DNA of 64,000 nt from Streptomyces sp. SID13031 (GCF_010548305.1 NZ_JAAGLV010000004.1:124001-188000), one strand, 5' to 3'. Numbered from the stretch's first letter, positions 36,571 to 46,983 are shown. A program made the numbers and translations. Notes: generated by a model from the letters alone, not told the origin.

Positions 36571-36661
36571 GTGAGCCGCGTCGCCCGGTGGTGGGGAACG
36601 TGTAACAAGCCGTTAACCCCGTGGCCGGGCGTGTCGGGCTGCGGCGTTCGCAGGACAGTCC

Positions 36662-36922
36662 TACAGTCCTTAGTGACGGTCGGAGGGGAAGCCGGCTGTC
36701 CGGGAGGCCCGATCAGATGAGACGTAATTGCTCGCCGGTAGCCCCATGAGGCGCCGAACGGAGTGCCCGAGACCCACGGTCTCACCCTCACTGATTTCCG
36801 GTTCCGCGCGTGCTGCGGGACGGAGGGGGTCTGCACCAGACCTCCGGGTCCGGACCCGGTCCAACACCTAACCACTGGTGGGCCGGGCGTGGTGCACGCT
36901 GCGGTCCGAGAGGACGTGCGAC
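36662..36922 (+). promoter_or_regulatory. Promoter and long structured leader of phoH2
   Basis: TACAGT (36662-36667) is a plausible -10 box, which gives a leader of about 250 bases before the ATG at 36923. The leader has a series of short hairpins: GAGACC-CAC-GGTCTC, GGTCT-GCACC-AGACC, the self-complementary GGGTCCGGACCC, CCACTGGTGG and GTCC-GAGA-GGAC. No reading frame with a good start is present. It fits no riboswitch consensus that I remember. Confidence 0.45.
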
Positions 36923-38260
36923 ATGGCTGCCACCCACGCCAAGGCGTCAAACCCCTCATCCACGCCGGACCAGCGCACTTTTGTGCTGGACACCTCCGTG
37001 CTGCTGTCCGATCCGCACGCAATGGTGCGCTTCGACGAGCACGAGGTCGTCATTCCGGTCGTCGTCGTCACCGAACTGGAGGCAAAACGGCATCACCCTG
37101 AGCTCGGCTACTTCGCTCGCACCGCGTTGCGCTTGATGGACGAGCTCCGGATCCAGCACGGACGGTTGGACGCACCCCTGCCAGTGGGGGAGAAGGGTGG
37201 AATACTCCGGGTCGAGCTGAATCACACCGACCCCGCGAACTTGCCGGCCGGTTTCCGGCTCGGCGACAACGACAGCCGCATCCTCGCGGTGGCCTGTAAC
37301 TTCCAGGCCGAGGGCCGCAATGTCACCTTGGTCTCCAAGGACCTGCCGATGCGGGTCAAGGCCTCGGCCTGCGGCTTGGACGCCGAGGAGTACCGGGCGG
37401 AACTGACGCTGGAGTCCTCCGGCTGGACCGGCATGGACGAGATCGAGGTGCCGTCCAGCGACGTCGACTCGCTGTACGAGGACGGCGTGCTGGACATCCC
37501 CGAGGGGCGGGACTTCCCCACTCACACGGGGCTGGTGCTGCTGTCCGAGCGCGGCAGCGCGCTGGGCCGGGTGATGCCGGACAAGCGGATCCGGCTGGTC
37601 CGCGGCGACCGGGAGGCGTTCGGCCTCCGTGGGCGGTCGGCAGAGCAGCGCGTCGCGCTGGATCTGCTGCTCGACCCGGACGTCGGGATCATCTCGCTCG
37701 GCGGTCGCGCCGGTACCGGTAAGTCGGCGCTGGCTCTGTGCGCCGGGCTCGAAGCGGTGATGGAGCGGCGCCAGCACAAGAAGGTCGTCGTCTTCCGGCC
37801 GTTGTTCGCGGTCGGCGGCCAGGAACTCGGCTACCTGCCGGGCTCGGAGTCCGAGAAGATGGCGCCCTGGGCGCAGGCCGTGCACGACACGCTGGGCGCG
37901 CTGACCAGTGCCGACGTGATCGACGAGGTGATGGACCGCGGCATGCTCGAAGTGATGCCGCTGACCCACATCCGCGGCCGGTCGCTGCACGACGCGTTCG
38001 TGATCGTCGACGAGGCCCAGTCACTGGAGCGCAACGTGCTGCTCACGGTGCTGTCCCGGATCGGCGCGAACTCGCGGGTGGTGCTCACCCACGACGTCGC
38101 GCAGCGCGACAACCTGCGGGTCGGCCGGCACGACGGCGTCGTCGCGGTGGTCGAGAAGTTGAAGGGTCACCCACTCTTCGCGCACGTGACGCTGACCCGG
38201 TCGGAGCGTTCGCCGATCGCGGCCCTGGTCACCGAGATGCTGGAGGACGTCCAGTTGTGA
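36923..38260 (+). CDS. phoH2: PhoH2: PIN-domain ribonuclease fused to PhoH ATPase/helicase
   Basis: RNA helicase-nuclease, 445 residues. Residues ~15-150 form the PIN domain ([13 protein letters not shown] with its catalytic Asp, [28 protein letters not shown]). Residues ~235-445 form the PhoH ATPase: Walker [10 protein letters not shown] (about 261), Walker [11 protein letters not shown] and [10 protein letters not shown]. The start is the ATG at 36923, behind GAGAGGA; an upstream in-frame start lies in the structured leader. In mycobacteria PhoH2 is paired with a small antitoxin-like gene (phoAT); no such gene is obvious here. Confidence 0.93.
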   Translation: MAATHAKASNPSSTPDQRTFVLDTSVLLSDPHAMVRFDEHEVVIPVVVVTELEAKRHHPELGYFARTALRLMDELRIQHGRLDAPLPVGEKGGILRVELNHTDPANLPAGFRLGDNDSRILAVACNFQAEGRNVTLVSKDLPMRVKASACGLDAEEYRAELTLESSGWTGMDEIEVPSSDVDSLYEDGVLDIPEGRDFPTHTGLVLLSERGSALGRVMPDKRIRLVRGDREAFGLRGRSAEQRVALDLLLDPDVGIISLGGRAGTGKSALALCAGLEAVMERRQHKKVVVFRPLFAVGGQELGYLPGSESEKMAPWAQAVHDTLGALTSADVIDEVMDRGMLEVMPLTHIRGRSLHDAFVIVDEAQSLERNVLLTVLSRIGANSRVVLTHDVAQRDNLRVGRHDGVVAVVEKLKGHPLFAHVTLTRSERSPIAALVTEMLEDVQL

Positions 38261-38309
38261 CGCTGCTGGTGGGGATTCTGTAAAACAGAAGTAAGACTTT
38301 CGCGTTACC

Positions 38310-38340
38310 CGGTGCGGCCACACGCCATGTGGCCGCACCG
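38310..38340 (+). terminator. Intrinsic terminator of phoH2
   Basis: A perfect 13-base stem (CGGTGCGGCCACA at 38310-38322 with 38328-38340), a five-base loop, then TTCATTGT. Confidence 0.85.
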
Positions 38341-38430
38341 TTCATTGTGACGTTCTTGTGATCACGCTCTGTTTAGGCCAGAGTATGTTCCTGTTGCAGC
38401 CGACGGGGGTCGGGTATCTCGGAAGGACAG

Positions 38431-39129
38431 ATGAAAGCGAAGCGCTCCGTCGCGATCCTCGCAGTCAGTGGGATCGCCGTCGTCTCCGTTGTCGCAGGCC
38501 TCGACCTCTTCGCCTCCCCTGGGAGCTCCGCGGCGTCCGACCCGGTCTCCGGGCGCGCCGAGATGGCCGTGCTGAACAGTGAGCGGGCCCAAGCCGCCAA
38601 GGCGCCGAAGCCGAAAGAGCTGACGCCCGAGCAGCAGGCGCAGGAAGTCATCCAGCTGCGCAACCAGATCGAGGCCGTGGACGCCGAGCGCCGGGCCGCG
38701 CAGGACGCCTCCGACCTCCGGCAGAAGGCGAAGAACACCGCTCTCGCCCGCTACAAGGCCCTGCAGAAGACCGACCGCAACTCGCAGGAGGAGCGGGCCA
38801 GCCGCGACGCCGAGCGCAAGAAGTTCGAGGGCACGCCCAAGCAGATCGCGAAGAACCTGCTGGCCGACCACGGCTGGAGCGACAGCCAGTTCAGCTGCCT
38901 GGAGAGCCTCTGGAACAAGGAGTCCCGCTGGCGCGTCGACGCCGACAACCCGAGCTCCAGCGCCTATGGCATCCCGCAGGCCCTCCCCGGTAACCGGATG
39001 GCGGCGTACGGCAAGGACTGGCGCACCAACCCGGTCGTCCAGATCAAGTGGGGCCTGGACTACATCGAGAACCGCCACGGCTCCCCCTGCGGCGCCTGGG
39101 CCCATTCCAAGGCCAAGGGCTGGTACTGA
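38431..39129 (+). CDS. Exported lytic transglycosylase-like protein
   Basis: A 232-residue secreted protein. The signal or anchor helix is VAILAVSGIAVVSVVAGLDLF. A charged coiled-coil-like part spans about 55-140. The C-terminal ~90 residues form an SLT-like lysozyme domain: FSCLESLWNKESRWRVDADNPSSSAYGIPQALPG, with the catalytic Glu in NKESRW, then NPVVQIKWGLDYIENRHG. It should cleave peptidoglycan. GGAAGGA lies before the ATG. Similar domains end many actinobacterial resuscitation or wall-turnover proteins. Confidence 0.88.
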   Translation: MKAKRSVAILAVSGIAVVSVVAGLDLFASPGSSAASDPVSGRAEMAVLNSERAQAAKAPKPKELTPEQQAQEVIQLRNQIEAVDAERRAAQDASDLRQKAKNTALARYKALQKTDRNSQEERASRDAERKKFEGTPKQIAKNLLADHGWSDSQFSCLESLWNKESRWRVDADNPSSSAYGIPQALPGNRMAAYGKDWRTNPVVQIKWGLDYIENRHGSPCGAWAHSKAKGWY

Positions 39130-39135
39130 GCATGT

Positions 39136-39188
39136 CCTTACGTCCGAAGAACTAGTGGGACGTGTGCTCCACTTCTTCGGACATAAGG
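39136..39188. repeat. Palindromic element, copy 1 (inverted relative to copy 2)
   Basis: CCTTACGTCCGAAGAA (39136-39151) pairs with 39173-39188 at 15 of 16 positions. Read on the reverse strand, its whole 53 bases align with the copy at 39584-39634, including the loop text GAAGTGNAG and GTCCC. It overlaps the end of the DUF559 remnant. Confidence 0.85.
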
Positions 39189-39581
39189 GGTGAGCGCCAG
39201 CCTCGGGCGAGGAGGGCGGCGCGGATCTGGGTCATGAAGCGCCCGGGGTCGGTGCGGAGACCCAGGACCGGGATCCTGAGGACGGTCGAGCGGCTGTTGG
39301 TGAGGTCGTTCTGGCGTAACGCATCGGCAATCAACACCGGCGCCTCGGCATGATGGATTCCGTCGATCTCGACGACCAATCCGTACTCCGTCCAGCGCGG
39401 CTCGCGAGCCGACCTCCAGTACGGCGGTCCACCACTGCCCCCGCTGGTCGAGAGGCCCGGTCTTGTTGCTGACGGTCTGCGGGCCGACCACTTGCCAACG
39501 CCCGGCCTTGACCTCGGCCCGCACGTCCCAACGCTTGACGCCGGCGCGCCACTCCTCCCTCCCCGCCTGTGGATACCGCAT
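39152..39581 (-). pseudogene. Frameshifted DUF559 (Vsr-like endonuclease fold) gene
   Basis: The reverse strand from the ATG at 39581 reads RWDVRAEVKAGRWQVVGPQT and then WWTAVLEVGSRAALD. The family's core continues only in another frame: EYGLVVEIDGIHHAEAPVLI, LRQNDLTNSRSTVLRIPVLG and MTQIRAALLARGW. Removing one G near 39389 would join the two (ALD-EYGLVVEIDG). The VEIDG-IHH segment and RQN match the DUF559 nuclease core. So this is a gene broken by a single-base insertion, or a sequencing error. Its last codons run through palindromic copy 1. Confidence 0.75.
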
Positions 39582-39583
39582 CT

Positions 39584-39634
39584 CTTACGTCCGAAGAAGT
39601 GAAGGTGATGTCCCTCCGCTTCTTCGGATGTAAG
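39584..39634. repeat. Palindromic element, copy 2
   Basis: CTTACGTCCGAAGAAG (39584-39599) pairs with CTTCTTCGGATGTAAG (39619-39634) at 15 of 16 positions around a 19-base loop. It stands three bases before the start codon of the DUF559 remnant and just upstream of the next forward gene. Confidence 0.85.
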
Positions 39635-39653
39635 GGTGCGGGAGGATGGTGGG

Positions 39654-40298
39654 GTGAGCGAGGTGGCGCGGGCGGGTAGCGAGCGGGGTGAGATCCTGCT
39701 GCGGCGCCGGGAGGACGGCGCGCTCGAGTTGCGGGTCAACGGCGTGTTCGTGATGGACGATGCCGAGACCTCGAGCGAGGAGCTGCTCGCCTCAGCGGCG
39801 TTGGACGCCGTACTGCGACCCGCTCGGGTGCTGGTGGGTGGGCTCGGGCTCGGTTACACCGTGCGTGCGCTGCTGGCCGACGAGCGGGTTGGGTCGGTGT
39901 TGGTTGCTGAGATCGAGCCAGCCGTCGTGCAGTGGATGCGGGACGGGCTGGTGCCGTCGGTGCTCGACGATCCGCGGGTACGGGTCGAGGTCGGCGATGT
40001 GCGGGACGTAGTACTGGCTCAGCCGGCCGGGTCGCTGGACGGGCTGTTGCTGGATGTGGACAACGGGCCGGATTTCCTGGTCTACAACGAGAACTCGGCG
40101 CTCTATGAGAGCGACTTCCTCGGTGAGTGCAGGCTTCGGCTGGCCTCGGGTGGGGTGCTGACGGTGTGGTCGTCCTCGGTGTCCGCCGCATTGGAGACGG
40201 TGATGGGTGAAGTGTTCGGCGCCTGCGAGGTGCGGCCGGTCCCCGTTGCCTTACAAGGACGGGCCGAGACGTACTACGTCTATCAGGGCAGCTCTTAG
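39654..40298 (+). CDS. Spermidine synthase-like methyltransferase-fold protein
   Basis: A 214-residue protein with the Rossmann-fold of the spermidine synthase group: [16 protein letters not shown], the nucleotide-binding [13 protein letters not shown], acidic residue in [16 protein letters not shown], and [24 protein letters not shown]. The N-terminal beta domain of true spermidine synthases is short here, so polyamine synthesis is not shown. GGAGG lies about nine bases before the GTG at 39654. Orphan gene behind palindromic copy 2. Confidence 0.82.
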   Translation: MSEVARAGSERGEILLRRREDGALELRVNGVFVMDDAETSSEELLASAALDAVLRPARVLVGGLGLGYTVRALLADERVGSVLVAEIEPAVVQWMRDGLVPSVLDDPRVRVEVGDVRDVVLAQPAGSLDGLLLDVDNGPDFLVYNENSALYESDFLGECRLRLASGGVLTVWSSSVSAALETVMGEVFGACEVRPVPVALQGRAETYYVYQGSS

Positions 40299-40359
40299 TC
40301 CAACTTGTGGCGTTGTCCACAACGGTTCTATCAGTCCGGGCCGACAGCGCGGATCGACG

Positions 40360-40371
40360 TACTCTGCAGGT
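40360..40371 (+). promoter_or_regulatory. Leaderless promoter -10 box of fumC
   Basis: TACTCT at 40360-40365, six bases before the ATG at 40372. Confidence 0.65.
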
Positions 40372-41784
40372 ATGGACAACGTGGAATTCAGGATCGAGCA
40401 CGACACGATGGGCGAGGTCAAGGTGCCCCGCGACGCGTTGTGGCGGGCACAGACCCAGCGCGCGGTGGAGAACTTCCCGATCTCCGGCCAACCGCTGGCC
40501 CCGGCACTCGTGCACGCGCTCGCCCAGATCAAGGCCTCGGCCGCGGTGGTCAACGCCGAGCTCGGCGTGGTCGACCAGAAGCTTGCCGACGGCATCGTCG
40601 CGGCGGCCGACCGGGTCAGCGCGGGGGAGTTCGACGCCGAGTTCCCGATCGACGTCTTCCAGACCGGCTCGGGCACGTCCACCAACATGAACGTGAACGA
40701 AGTGCTCGCCACCCTAGCGACCCGCGCGCTGGATGCCGAGGTGCACCCGAACGACCACGTCAACGCGAGCCAGTCGAGTAACGACACCTTCCCGTCGGCG
40801 ATCCACGTCGCCGCGACGGCGGGCGTCGTCCAGGACCTGCTGCCGGCGCTGGAGCACCTGGCCGGATCCCTGTCCAGGAAGGGGGTTGAGTTCGCCGAGG
40901 TGGTGAAGTCCGGGCGCACGCATTTGATGGATGCGACGCCGGTCACCCTCGGGCAGGAGTTCAACGGGTATGCCACGCAGATCAGCCGGGGCGCCGACCG
41001 GGTCCGCGCGACGCTGCCGCGGGTGACGGAGCTGCCACTCGGCGGGACGGCGGTCGGCACGGGGATCAACACGCCGGCCGGGTTCGCGGCCAAGGTGATC
41101 ACCGAGCTGAACCGGCGGACCGGGCTGGAGCTGAGCGAGGCGGCCGACCACTTCGAGGCGCAAGGTGCCCGCGACGCACTGGTGGAGCTGTCGGGCCAGC
41201 TGAAGACGATCGCGGTCAGCCTGACGAAGATCTGCAACGACCTGCGCTGGATGGGCTCCGGTCCGCGCGCGGGGCTCGGTGAGATCGCGCTGCCGGACCT
41301 GCAACCGGGGTCGAGCATCATGCCGGGCAAGGTGAACCCGGTGATCTGCGAGGCGACCCTGATGGTGGCCGCGCAGGTGATCGGCAACGACACCACCATC
41401 ACGGTGGCCGGTGCCGGCGGCAACTTCGAGCTGAACGTGATGCTGCCGGTGATCGCGCGCAACCTGCTCGAGTCGATCCAGCTGCTGAGCAACGCGTCGC
41501 GGCTGCTCGCCGACCGCTGCGTCGACGGCATCACCGCGAACGTCGAGCACGCCCGCGCGCTGGCCGAGTCGTCGCCGTCGATCGTCACCCCGCTGAACAA
41601 GTACATCGGTTACGAGAACGCGGCCGTGGTGGCCAAGAGCGCGCTCAAGCAGGGCAAGTCGATCCGCGAGGTCGTGATCGAGAACGGGCATGTCAGCAAA
41701 GGCGACCTGACCGAGGCGCAGCTCGACGCCGCCCTCGACCTGCTCTCGATGACCCGTCCCGCCACCCCGTCCACCCCGTCGTGA
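40372..41784 (+). CDS. fumC: Fumarate hydratase, class II
   Basis: Iron-independent fumarase of the citric acid cycle, fumarate to L-malate; 470 residues. Family motifs: [51 protein letters not shown] and the mobile loop [12 protein letters not shown] with the catalytic Ser. The start at 40372 rather than an upstream GTG is set by the -10 box and by the conserved N-terminus ([14 protein letters not shown]). The stop overlaps the DUF402 gene (GTGA). A class I fumarase is encoded 1.7 kb downstream. Confidence 0.95.
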   Translation: MDNVEFRIEHDTMGEVKVPRDALWRAQTQRAVENFPISGQPLAPALVHALAQIKASAAVVNAELGVVDQKLADGIVAAADRVSAGEFDAEFPIDVFQTGSGTSTNMNVNEVLATLATRALDAEVHPNDHVNASQSSNDTFPSAIHVAATAGVVQDLLPALEHLAGSLSRKGVEFAEVVKSGRTHLMDATPVTLGQEFNGYATQISRGADRVRATLPRVTELPLGGTAVGTGINTPAGFAAKVITELNRRTGLELSEAADHFEAQGARDALVELSGQLKTIAVSLTKICNDLRWMGSGPRAGLGEIALPDLQPGSSIMPGKVNPVICEATLMVAAQVIGNDTTITVAGAGGNFELNVMLPVIARNLLESIQLLSNASRLLADRCVDGITANVEHARALAESSPSIVTPLNKYIGYENAAVVAKSALKQGKSIREVVIENGHVSKGDLTEAQLDAALDLLSMTRPATPSTPS

Positions 41785-42470
41785 CGGCCGAGGCGACGAC
41801 CGGGCTCGACCTGCACTGGCAGCCCGGGACGACGATCGAGTGGGTCTACGAAGGCGCGGGGCAGTTCAGCGACTTCCCGAACGTGCGGCCGATGACGGTG
41901 GTCCGCGACGACGAGGACGGGCTGGTCGCCTGGCTCGCGCCCGGTACGCCGCTGATCAAACCCGTGCTCGTCGACGGCCGCGAGACGCGGCACGCGGGGC
42001 CGCAGGGGATGCACACCGAGGACCGGGTGCTCAAACTCGACATCTGGCACGGTACCGGCATCCTCAAGGTCTCACCGACCGGCAAGCCATGGTCCGTCTG
42101 GCACTTCTGGGCTGCCGACGAAACCTTTCTCGGGTGGTACGTGAATCTCGAGTCCGAGCACCGCCGCGACATCGAGGCGCGCCGGACCACGTCGATCGAC
42201 TACGTCCTGGACCTCTGGATCAACCCGGACCGCCGGATCGACTGGAAGGACGAGGACGAGCTGGAAGGCGCGGTCGTGGCCGGCCGCTTCAGCCAGTCCG
42301 AGGCCGACCGCATCATCGCCGACGCCCACACCGCAGTACAGGAAGTCCAAGCCTGGGGCTCTCCCTTCACCGACAACTGGAAGGACTGGCGCCCGGATCC
42401 CCACCTCCGCCTCCCCGAAGCCCCCACCGGCTACACCGTCACCCACATCGCCGAGGAGCTCCTCGGCTGA
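41781..42470 (+). CDS. DUF402 domain protein (nucleoside phosphatase-like)
   Basis: A 229-residue protein. The DUF402 core, seen in nucleoside di/triphosphatases of Staphylococcus and Streptomyces, is in residues ~95-200: [46 protein letters not shown] with conserved Asp/Glu for metal binding, and [14 protein letters not shown]. The substrate is not known. Translationally coupled to fumC by the overlap GTGA. Confidence 0.88.
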   Translation: MTAEATTGLDLHWQPGTTIEWVYEGAGQFSDFPNVRPMTVVRDDEDGLVAWLAPGTPLIKPVLVDGRETRHAGPQGMHTEDRVLKLDIWHGTGILKVSPTGKPWSVWHFWAADETFLGWYVNLESEHRRDIEARRTTSIDYVLDLWINPDRRIDWKDEDELEGAVVAGRFSQSEADRIIADAHTAVQEVQAWGSPFTDNWKDWRPDPHLRLPEAPTGYTVTHIAEELLG

Positions 42471-42578
42471 AGCGCCCCGGCCGCCCCACCGCTGCTTTCG
42501 CCCGGCGTCCGCAACGATCCACTCCACCGCGGCGAACTTCGGACGATGGTTTACGTCATCAAACGGGGTGATGGCTTC

Positions 42579-42590
42579 TAACCTGGGTGA
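42579..42590 (+). promoter_or_regulatory. Leaderless promoter -10 box of the P-loop gene
   Basis: TAACCT at 42579-42584, six bases before the ATG at 42591. Confidence 0.6.
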
Positions 42591-43049
42591 ATGGCGATCA
42601 TGGACACCGGGTGTCGGGGGTTGTTGATCAGCGGGGGTAGCGGAGCCGGTAAGACGGTGACCGGCCAGGCGATCGGGGGAATTCTCACCGGGCAGTTGCT
42701 GCCAACCGCGGTGATCGACCTGGATGCGCTGGCGCAGTACGGGCCGCCGGCTAACCAGAGCGGTTTCCACGATCGGCTGAAGGTGCGCAATCTGGCGGCA
42801 GTCTGGGCGACCTACCGGGCCGCCGGGGCGCGTTTTGTCGTCGTCAGCGGCGTCATCGAGACGAGCGAGCTTCGACAGGCCTACGTCGGTTGCCTGACGG
42901 GCTGCGACGTTCAGACGGTCAGGCTGGAGCGGGCGCGGGTGGAGTTCGACGGGCCCGCCGGGGGCGAGGACTTCGTCGTCGTGAACGACCGGCCACTCCC
43001 GAAGGTCGCCACCGAGATCCTTCAGATCGCGGGCTGGATCGCCGCCTGA
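42591..43049 (+). CDS. Small P-loop NTPase, kinase-like
   Basis: A 152-residue protein with Walker A SGGSGAGKTVTGQ (about residues 14-26), the acidic strand VIDLDALAQYGPP, and VVVSGVIETSELRQAYVGCL. This layout resembles small-molecule or nucleotide kinases of the adenylate-kinase-like group. It is short, and the C-terminal lid is reduced. Substrate unknown. Sits alone on a leaderless promoter. Confidence 0.78.
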   Translation: MAIMDTGCRGLLISGGSGAGKTVTGQAIGGILTGQLLPTAVIDLDALAQYGPPANQSGFHDRLKVRNLAAVWATYRAAGARFVVVSGVIETSELRQAYVGCLTGCDVQTVRLERARVEFDGPAGGEDFVVVNDRPLPKVATEILQIAGWIAA

Positions 43050-43107
43050 AGGATGCGGTCGACGCAACGGGTCGATCACGGGCGGCGCTTTTCGCGGCGA
43101 GCGGACT

Positions 43108-43119
43108 TACCTTGAAAAT
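43108..43119 (+). promoter_or_regulatory. Leaderless promoter -10 box of the 54-residue gene
   Basis: TACCTT at 43108-43113, six bases before the ATG at 43120. Confidence 0.6.
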
Positions 43120-43284
43120 ATGCACACCATCGAACTGAACGACGAGGAGCTCCGGCTGCTGCGATCCGCCGTGCGCTCCTACCTGCAAGCCTTCGGGCAC
43201 AACGAAGCCGACCTGCTCCGCGCCGCGAAGCACCTGATGGTCAAGCTCCCCGACCCGGCCACCACCGCCGTCGCCGTCGGCTAA
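43120..43284 (+). CDS. Small 54-residue helical protein
   Basis: ATG at 43120 to TAA at 43282-43284 encodes MHTIELNDEELRLLRSAVRS followed by YLQAFGHNEADLLRAAKHLM and a short Pro/Ala/Val tail. Two amphipathic helices and codon usage rich in third-position G/C argue for a real gene, and a canonical leaderless -10 box stands in front. I recall many actinobacterial small proteins of this type (ELxxEELRxLRxALxSYLxxFGHxExDxLxxxKxLxxKL), function unknown. It is too short for common gene-length cutoffs. Confidence 0.7.
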   Translation: MHTIELNDEELRLLRSAVRSYLQAFGHNEADLLRAAKHLMVKLPDPATTAVAVG

Positions 43285-43300
43285 CGCGCGGCACCCGGCC

Positions 43301-43513
43301 TCAGCCCGTGAAGGCGAGGCCGTGCTCTTCCAAGGCGGCTTCGAGGATGCGGATGGCCTTGGGGCCGACCCCGTGCAGAGCGAGCAGGTCGCGACGGCTG
43401 TGACCGGCGACCTGCTCCAGCGTGGTGATGCCGGCTGCGAGGAGGGCGCCGTTCGCCGGACGCCCGATCGGCGGCAGGTCGCCGAGCTGCGGTGGCAGGT
43501 CCCGGGTGTTCAC
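43301..43513 (-). CDS. Helix-hairpin-helix protein
   Basis: A 70-residue protein of HhH type: LPPIGRPANGALLAAGITTLEQVA and LLALHGVGPKAIRILEAALEEHGL make two helix-hairpin-helix units like those in DNA-binding and RNA polymerase alpha C-terminal domains. It probably binds nucleic acid without sequence preference, or acts as a pathogenicity-locus-type accessory. It starts eight bases after the class I fumarase stop and so belongs to that transcript. Confidence 0.8.
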   Translation of the reverse strand: MNTRDLPPQLGDLPPIGRPANGALLAAGITTLEQVAGHSRRDLLALHGVGPKAIRILEAALEEHGLAFTG

Positions 43514-43521
43514 GGCCCGAC

Positions 43522-45192
<1,671 letters not shown>

Positions 45193-45297
45193 CGGGCGTA
45201 CCTCCAGGCAAGTGGTCTCAGAACCCCACCAGCCTAGGGCACGCGTTCAGGGGCGAGCCGGGGACATTCCTTATCTGTGGATGACCGACTGCGGGCG

Positions 45298-45310
45298 TAA
45301 AGTTTTGGGT
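45298..45310 (+). promoter_or_regulatory. Leaderless promoter -10 box of the DUF1707 gene
   Basis: TAAAGT at 45298-45303, seven bases before the GTG at 45311. Confidence 0.55.
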
Positions 45311-46003
45311 GTGGCCGCCGACGAGTTTCCCCAGCCGAACCGCCCGCAGGACACCCCGGCGCAGCCGACCGGGGATGAGTTGGCGCTGCGCAGACGTGTC
45401 TCGGACCTCGAGCGCGAGGAGGTCGCCGACGTACTGCGGGAAGCCGCGGGCGAGGGCCGGCTGAGCTACACCGAGCTCGAGGACAGGCTGGAGACCCTGT
45501 ACTCCGCCAAGACCTACGGCGACCTCATCGAGATCGCCTCCGACCTCCCGAACGGCCCGACCATGGCCGGCGCAACGGCCGCCATCGCGCCGATCGGCCA
45601 GCCTGGTCCGGGGATGACAGTGCATGCCCCGGTCATCAACGTCTTCCTGTCCGACCAGAAACGCATCGGCAGCTGGCTCGCGCCGCAGCGCCAGGAGGTC
45701 AACGCGGTCCTCGGCGACGTCACGCTCGACTACACCGAGGCGCAGGTCCCGTACAGCGAGGTGTACATCGACGTGAAGTCGATCCTCGCGGATGTGAAGA
45801 TCCGCGTGCCCCGCAACGCGATCGTGCACCTGGACAGCAACCCGATCCTCGGCTCGGTCTCCGAACAGAGCTCCTCCCTCGGCGACACCGCCGACGAACC
45901 GGTCACCGTCCCGAAGGTCTTCCACATCCGTGGCACCGCCATCCTCGGCGAGATCAAAATCAAACGAGGCCCCCGCCTCAGCAAACGCCTCGGCCTCAGC
46001 TGA
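45311..46003 (+). CDS. DUF1707 protein with LiaF-like C-terminal domain
   Basis: A 230-residue soluble protein. The DUF1707 domain is RVSDLEREEVADVLREAAGEGRLSYTELEDRLETLYSAKT (about 25-80). The C-terminal ~110 residues (VNAVLGDVTLDYTEAQVP, DVKSILADVKIRVPRNAIV, GTAILGEIKIKRG) resemble the cell-wall-active-antibiotic response domain of LiaF. No membrane helix is present, unlike many DUF1707 proteins. A role in sensing envelope stress is possible but unproven. The start at 45311 follows the -10 box. Confidence 0.85.
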   Translation: MAADEFPQPNRPQDTPAQPTGDELALRRRVSDLEREEVADVLREAAGEGRLSYTELEDRLETLYSAKTYGDLIEIASDLPNGPTMAGATAAIAPIGQPGPGMTVHAPVINVFLSDQKRIGSWLAPQRQEVNAVLGDVTLDYTEAQVPYSEVYIDVKSILADVKIRVPRNAIVHLDSNPILGSVSEQSSSLGDTADEPVTVPKVFHIRGTAILGEIKIKRGPRLSKRLGLS

Positions 46004-46024
46004 CCCGCCGGGGCACGGCCCCGG

Positions 46025-46366
46025 TCAGACCAGCCGGTTGGTTTCCTCGACCACCGCTGAATGAATCCCCACCGACGTCTCGCGCATGTACGCCTGCCGC
46101 AGTTCGTGGGCCCGCTGATAGCTGTCCGCCTGCAGCGCTTCCGTCATCTGCTCGACCGAGTCGAAGCTGATCTGCACGATCGCGTCGATGGGGTCCTCGG
46201 CGTCGTCGATCGCCAGGTCGGCCAGGAAGTACTGCACGTACGCCCGCGTCTGGGGCAGTTCCAGATAGGTGGGCCCGTAGTCCTCCTTCATGAACCGCCG
46301 GAACTCCTCGGTCGCGATCTCCGGCTTCTTCCGGATCACTGTCAGTAACGTGTGCATCGACTCCAT
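46025..46366 (-). CDS. EthD-like ferredoxin-fold protein
   Basis: A 113-residue protein with the dimeric alpha/beta barrel pattern of the EthD group: HTLLTVIRKKPEIATEEFRRFMKEDYGPTYLELP, YVQYFLADLAID, and IDAIVQISFDSVEQMTEAL. Such proteins act in ether or polyketide degradation or as small monooxygenase partners. The ATG at 46357 is an alternative start; AGGAG precedes both. Divergent from a TetR gene whose operators cover the promoter region, so it is the likely target. Confidence 0.78.
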   Translation of the reverse strand: MESMHTLLTVIRKKPEIATEEFRRFMKEDYGPTYLELPQTRAYVQYFLADLAIDDAEDPIDAIVQISFDSVEQMTEALQADSYQRAHELRQAYMRETSVGIHSAVVEETNRLV

Positions 46367-46369
46367 CCT

Positions 46370-46417
46370 CTCCTGAACACCTGTTCAGGAGACCAAGATA
46401 TCATGAACAGGTGTTCA
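46370..46417. promoter_or_regulatory. Two TGAACA-N2-TGTTCA operators between EthD-like and TetR genes
   Basis: CTCCTGAACA-CC-TGTTCAGGAG (46370-46391) is a perfect palindrome with 10-base arms, touching the ribosome site of the EthD-like gene. TGAACA-GG-TGTTCA (46404-46417) overlaps the TetR -10 box (TATCAT, 46399-46404) and its GTG start at 46411. The centres are 30 bases apart. Confidence 0.8.
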
Positions 46418-46983
46418 ATAGGGCTGTGCCCAAACAGGACTCCCGTGATCTGCGCGCCACCTTGCTCCAGAAGGCGATCGAGTTGCTCGCCGAGCCGCAG
46501 GCGGTCGCCGTGCCGTCGCTGCGATCGATCGCCCGCGCCTGCGAGGTGGCCCCGTCGGCGGTCTACTGGCACTTCCCGTCGGAGGCGGACCTGCGATCAG
46601 CGGTTCTCGACGCCGAGTACGCCGACCTGGTCGCCTCGGTCGAGAACGCGCTCGATCATCGCCCGCCGGACTCCGATGCCCTGGAGGTGGCCGGCGAGGC
46701 CTACGTGAACTGGGGGCTGAGCCACCCCGGCGCCTACCAACTGCTGTTCGAGAGCGCCGACCCGCTGCCTGAAACCCGCGCCGAGAACGGCCCACGCCTC
46801 CAACGCCGCATCGTCGAACTGGCCGTCTCCGTAGACGCCGAGGACCCCTTCTCGGCAGCCCTCCTGCTCTGGACCGTCTGGCACGGCCTCGTCTCCCTAC
46901 GCCTACACAAAACGGAATGGAACTGGGGCATGACCCCATCCCAAGCCAACCACCGCCTACTCAACGCACTGAAGACAACCTGA
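46411..46983 (+). CDS. TetR family repressor
   Basis: A 190-residue TetR protein. The N-terminal HTH is LRATLLQKAIELLAEPQAVAVPSLRSIARACEVAPSAVYWHFPSEADL. The C-terminal ligand domain (YADLVASVENALDHRPP, AYVNWGLSHPGAYQLLFES) has the WHG-type ending. The start is the GTG at 46411, six bases after TATCAT (leaderless); GTG 46426 is an alternative. Its operator spans its own start, so it should repress itself and the divergent EthD-like gene. Confidence 0.87.
   Translation: MFNRAVPKQDSRDLRATLLQKAIELLAEPQAVAVPSLRSIARACEVAPSAVYWHFPSEADLRSAVLDAEYADLVASVENALDHRPPDSDALEVAGEAYVNWGLSHPGAYQLLFESADPLPETRAENGPRLQRRIVELAVSVDAEDPFSAALLLWTVWHGLVSLRLHKTEWNWGMTPSQANHRLLNALKTT

Noticed and set aside
36172..36720. 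A 182-codon protein in the phospholipase region
   Set aside because: It is the tail of the decayed phospholipase frame, behind an in-frame TAG, without a ribosome site.
36662..36922. ydaO-type (c-di-AMP) riboswitch before phoH2
   Set aside because: Some GGGGAAGCC-like text is present but the required conserved blocks are not in order. I keep it as an unclassified structured leader.
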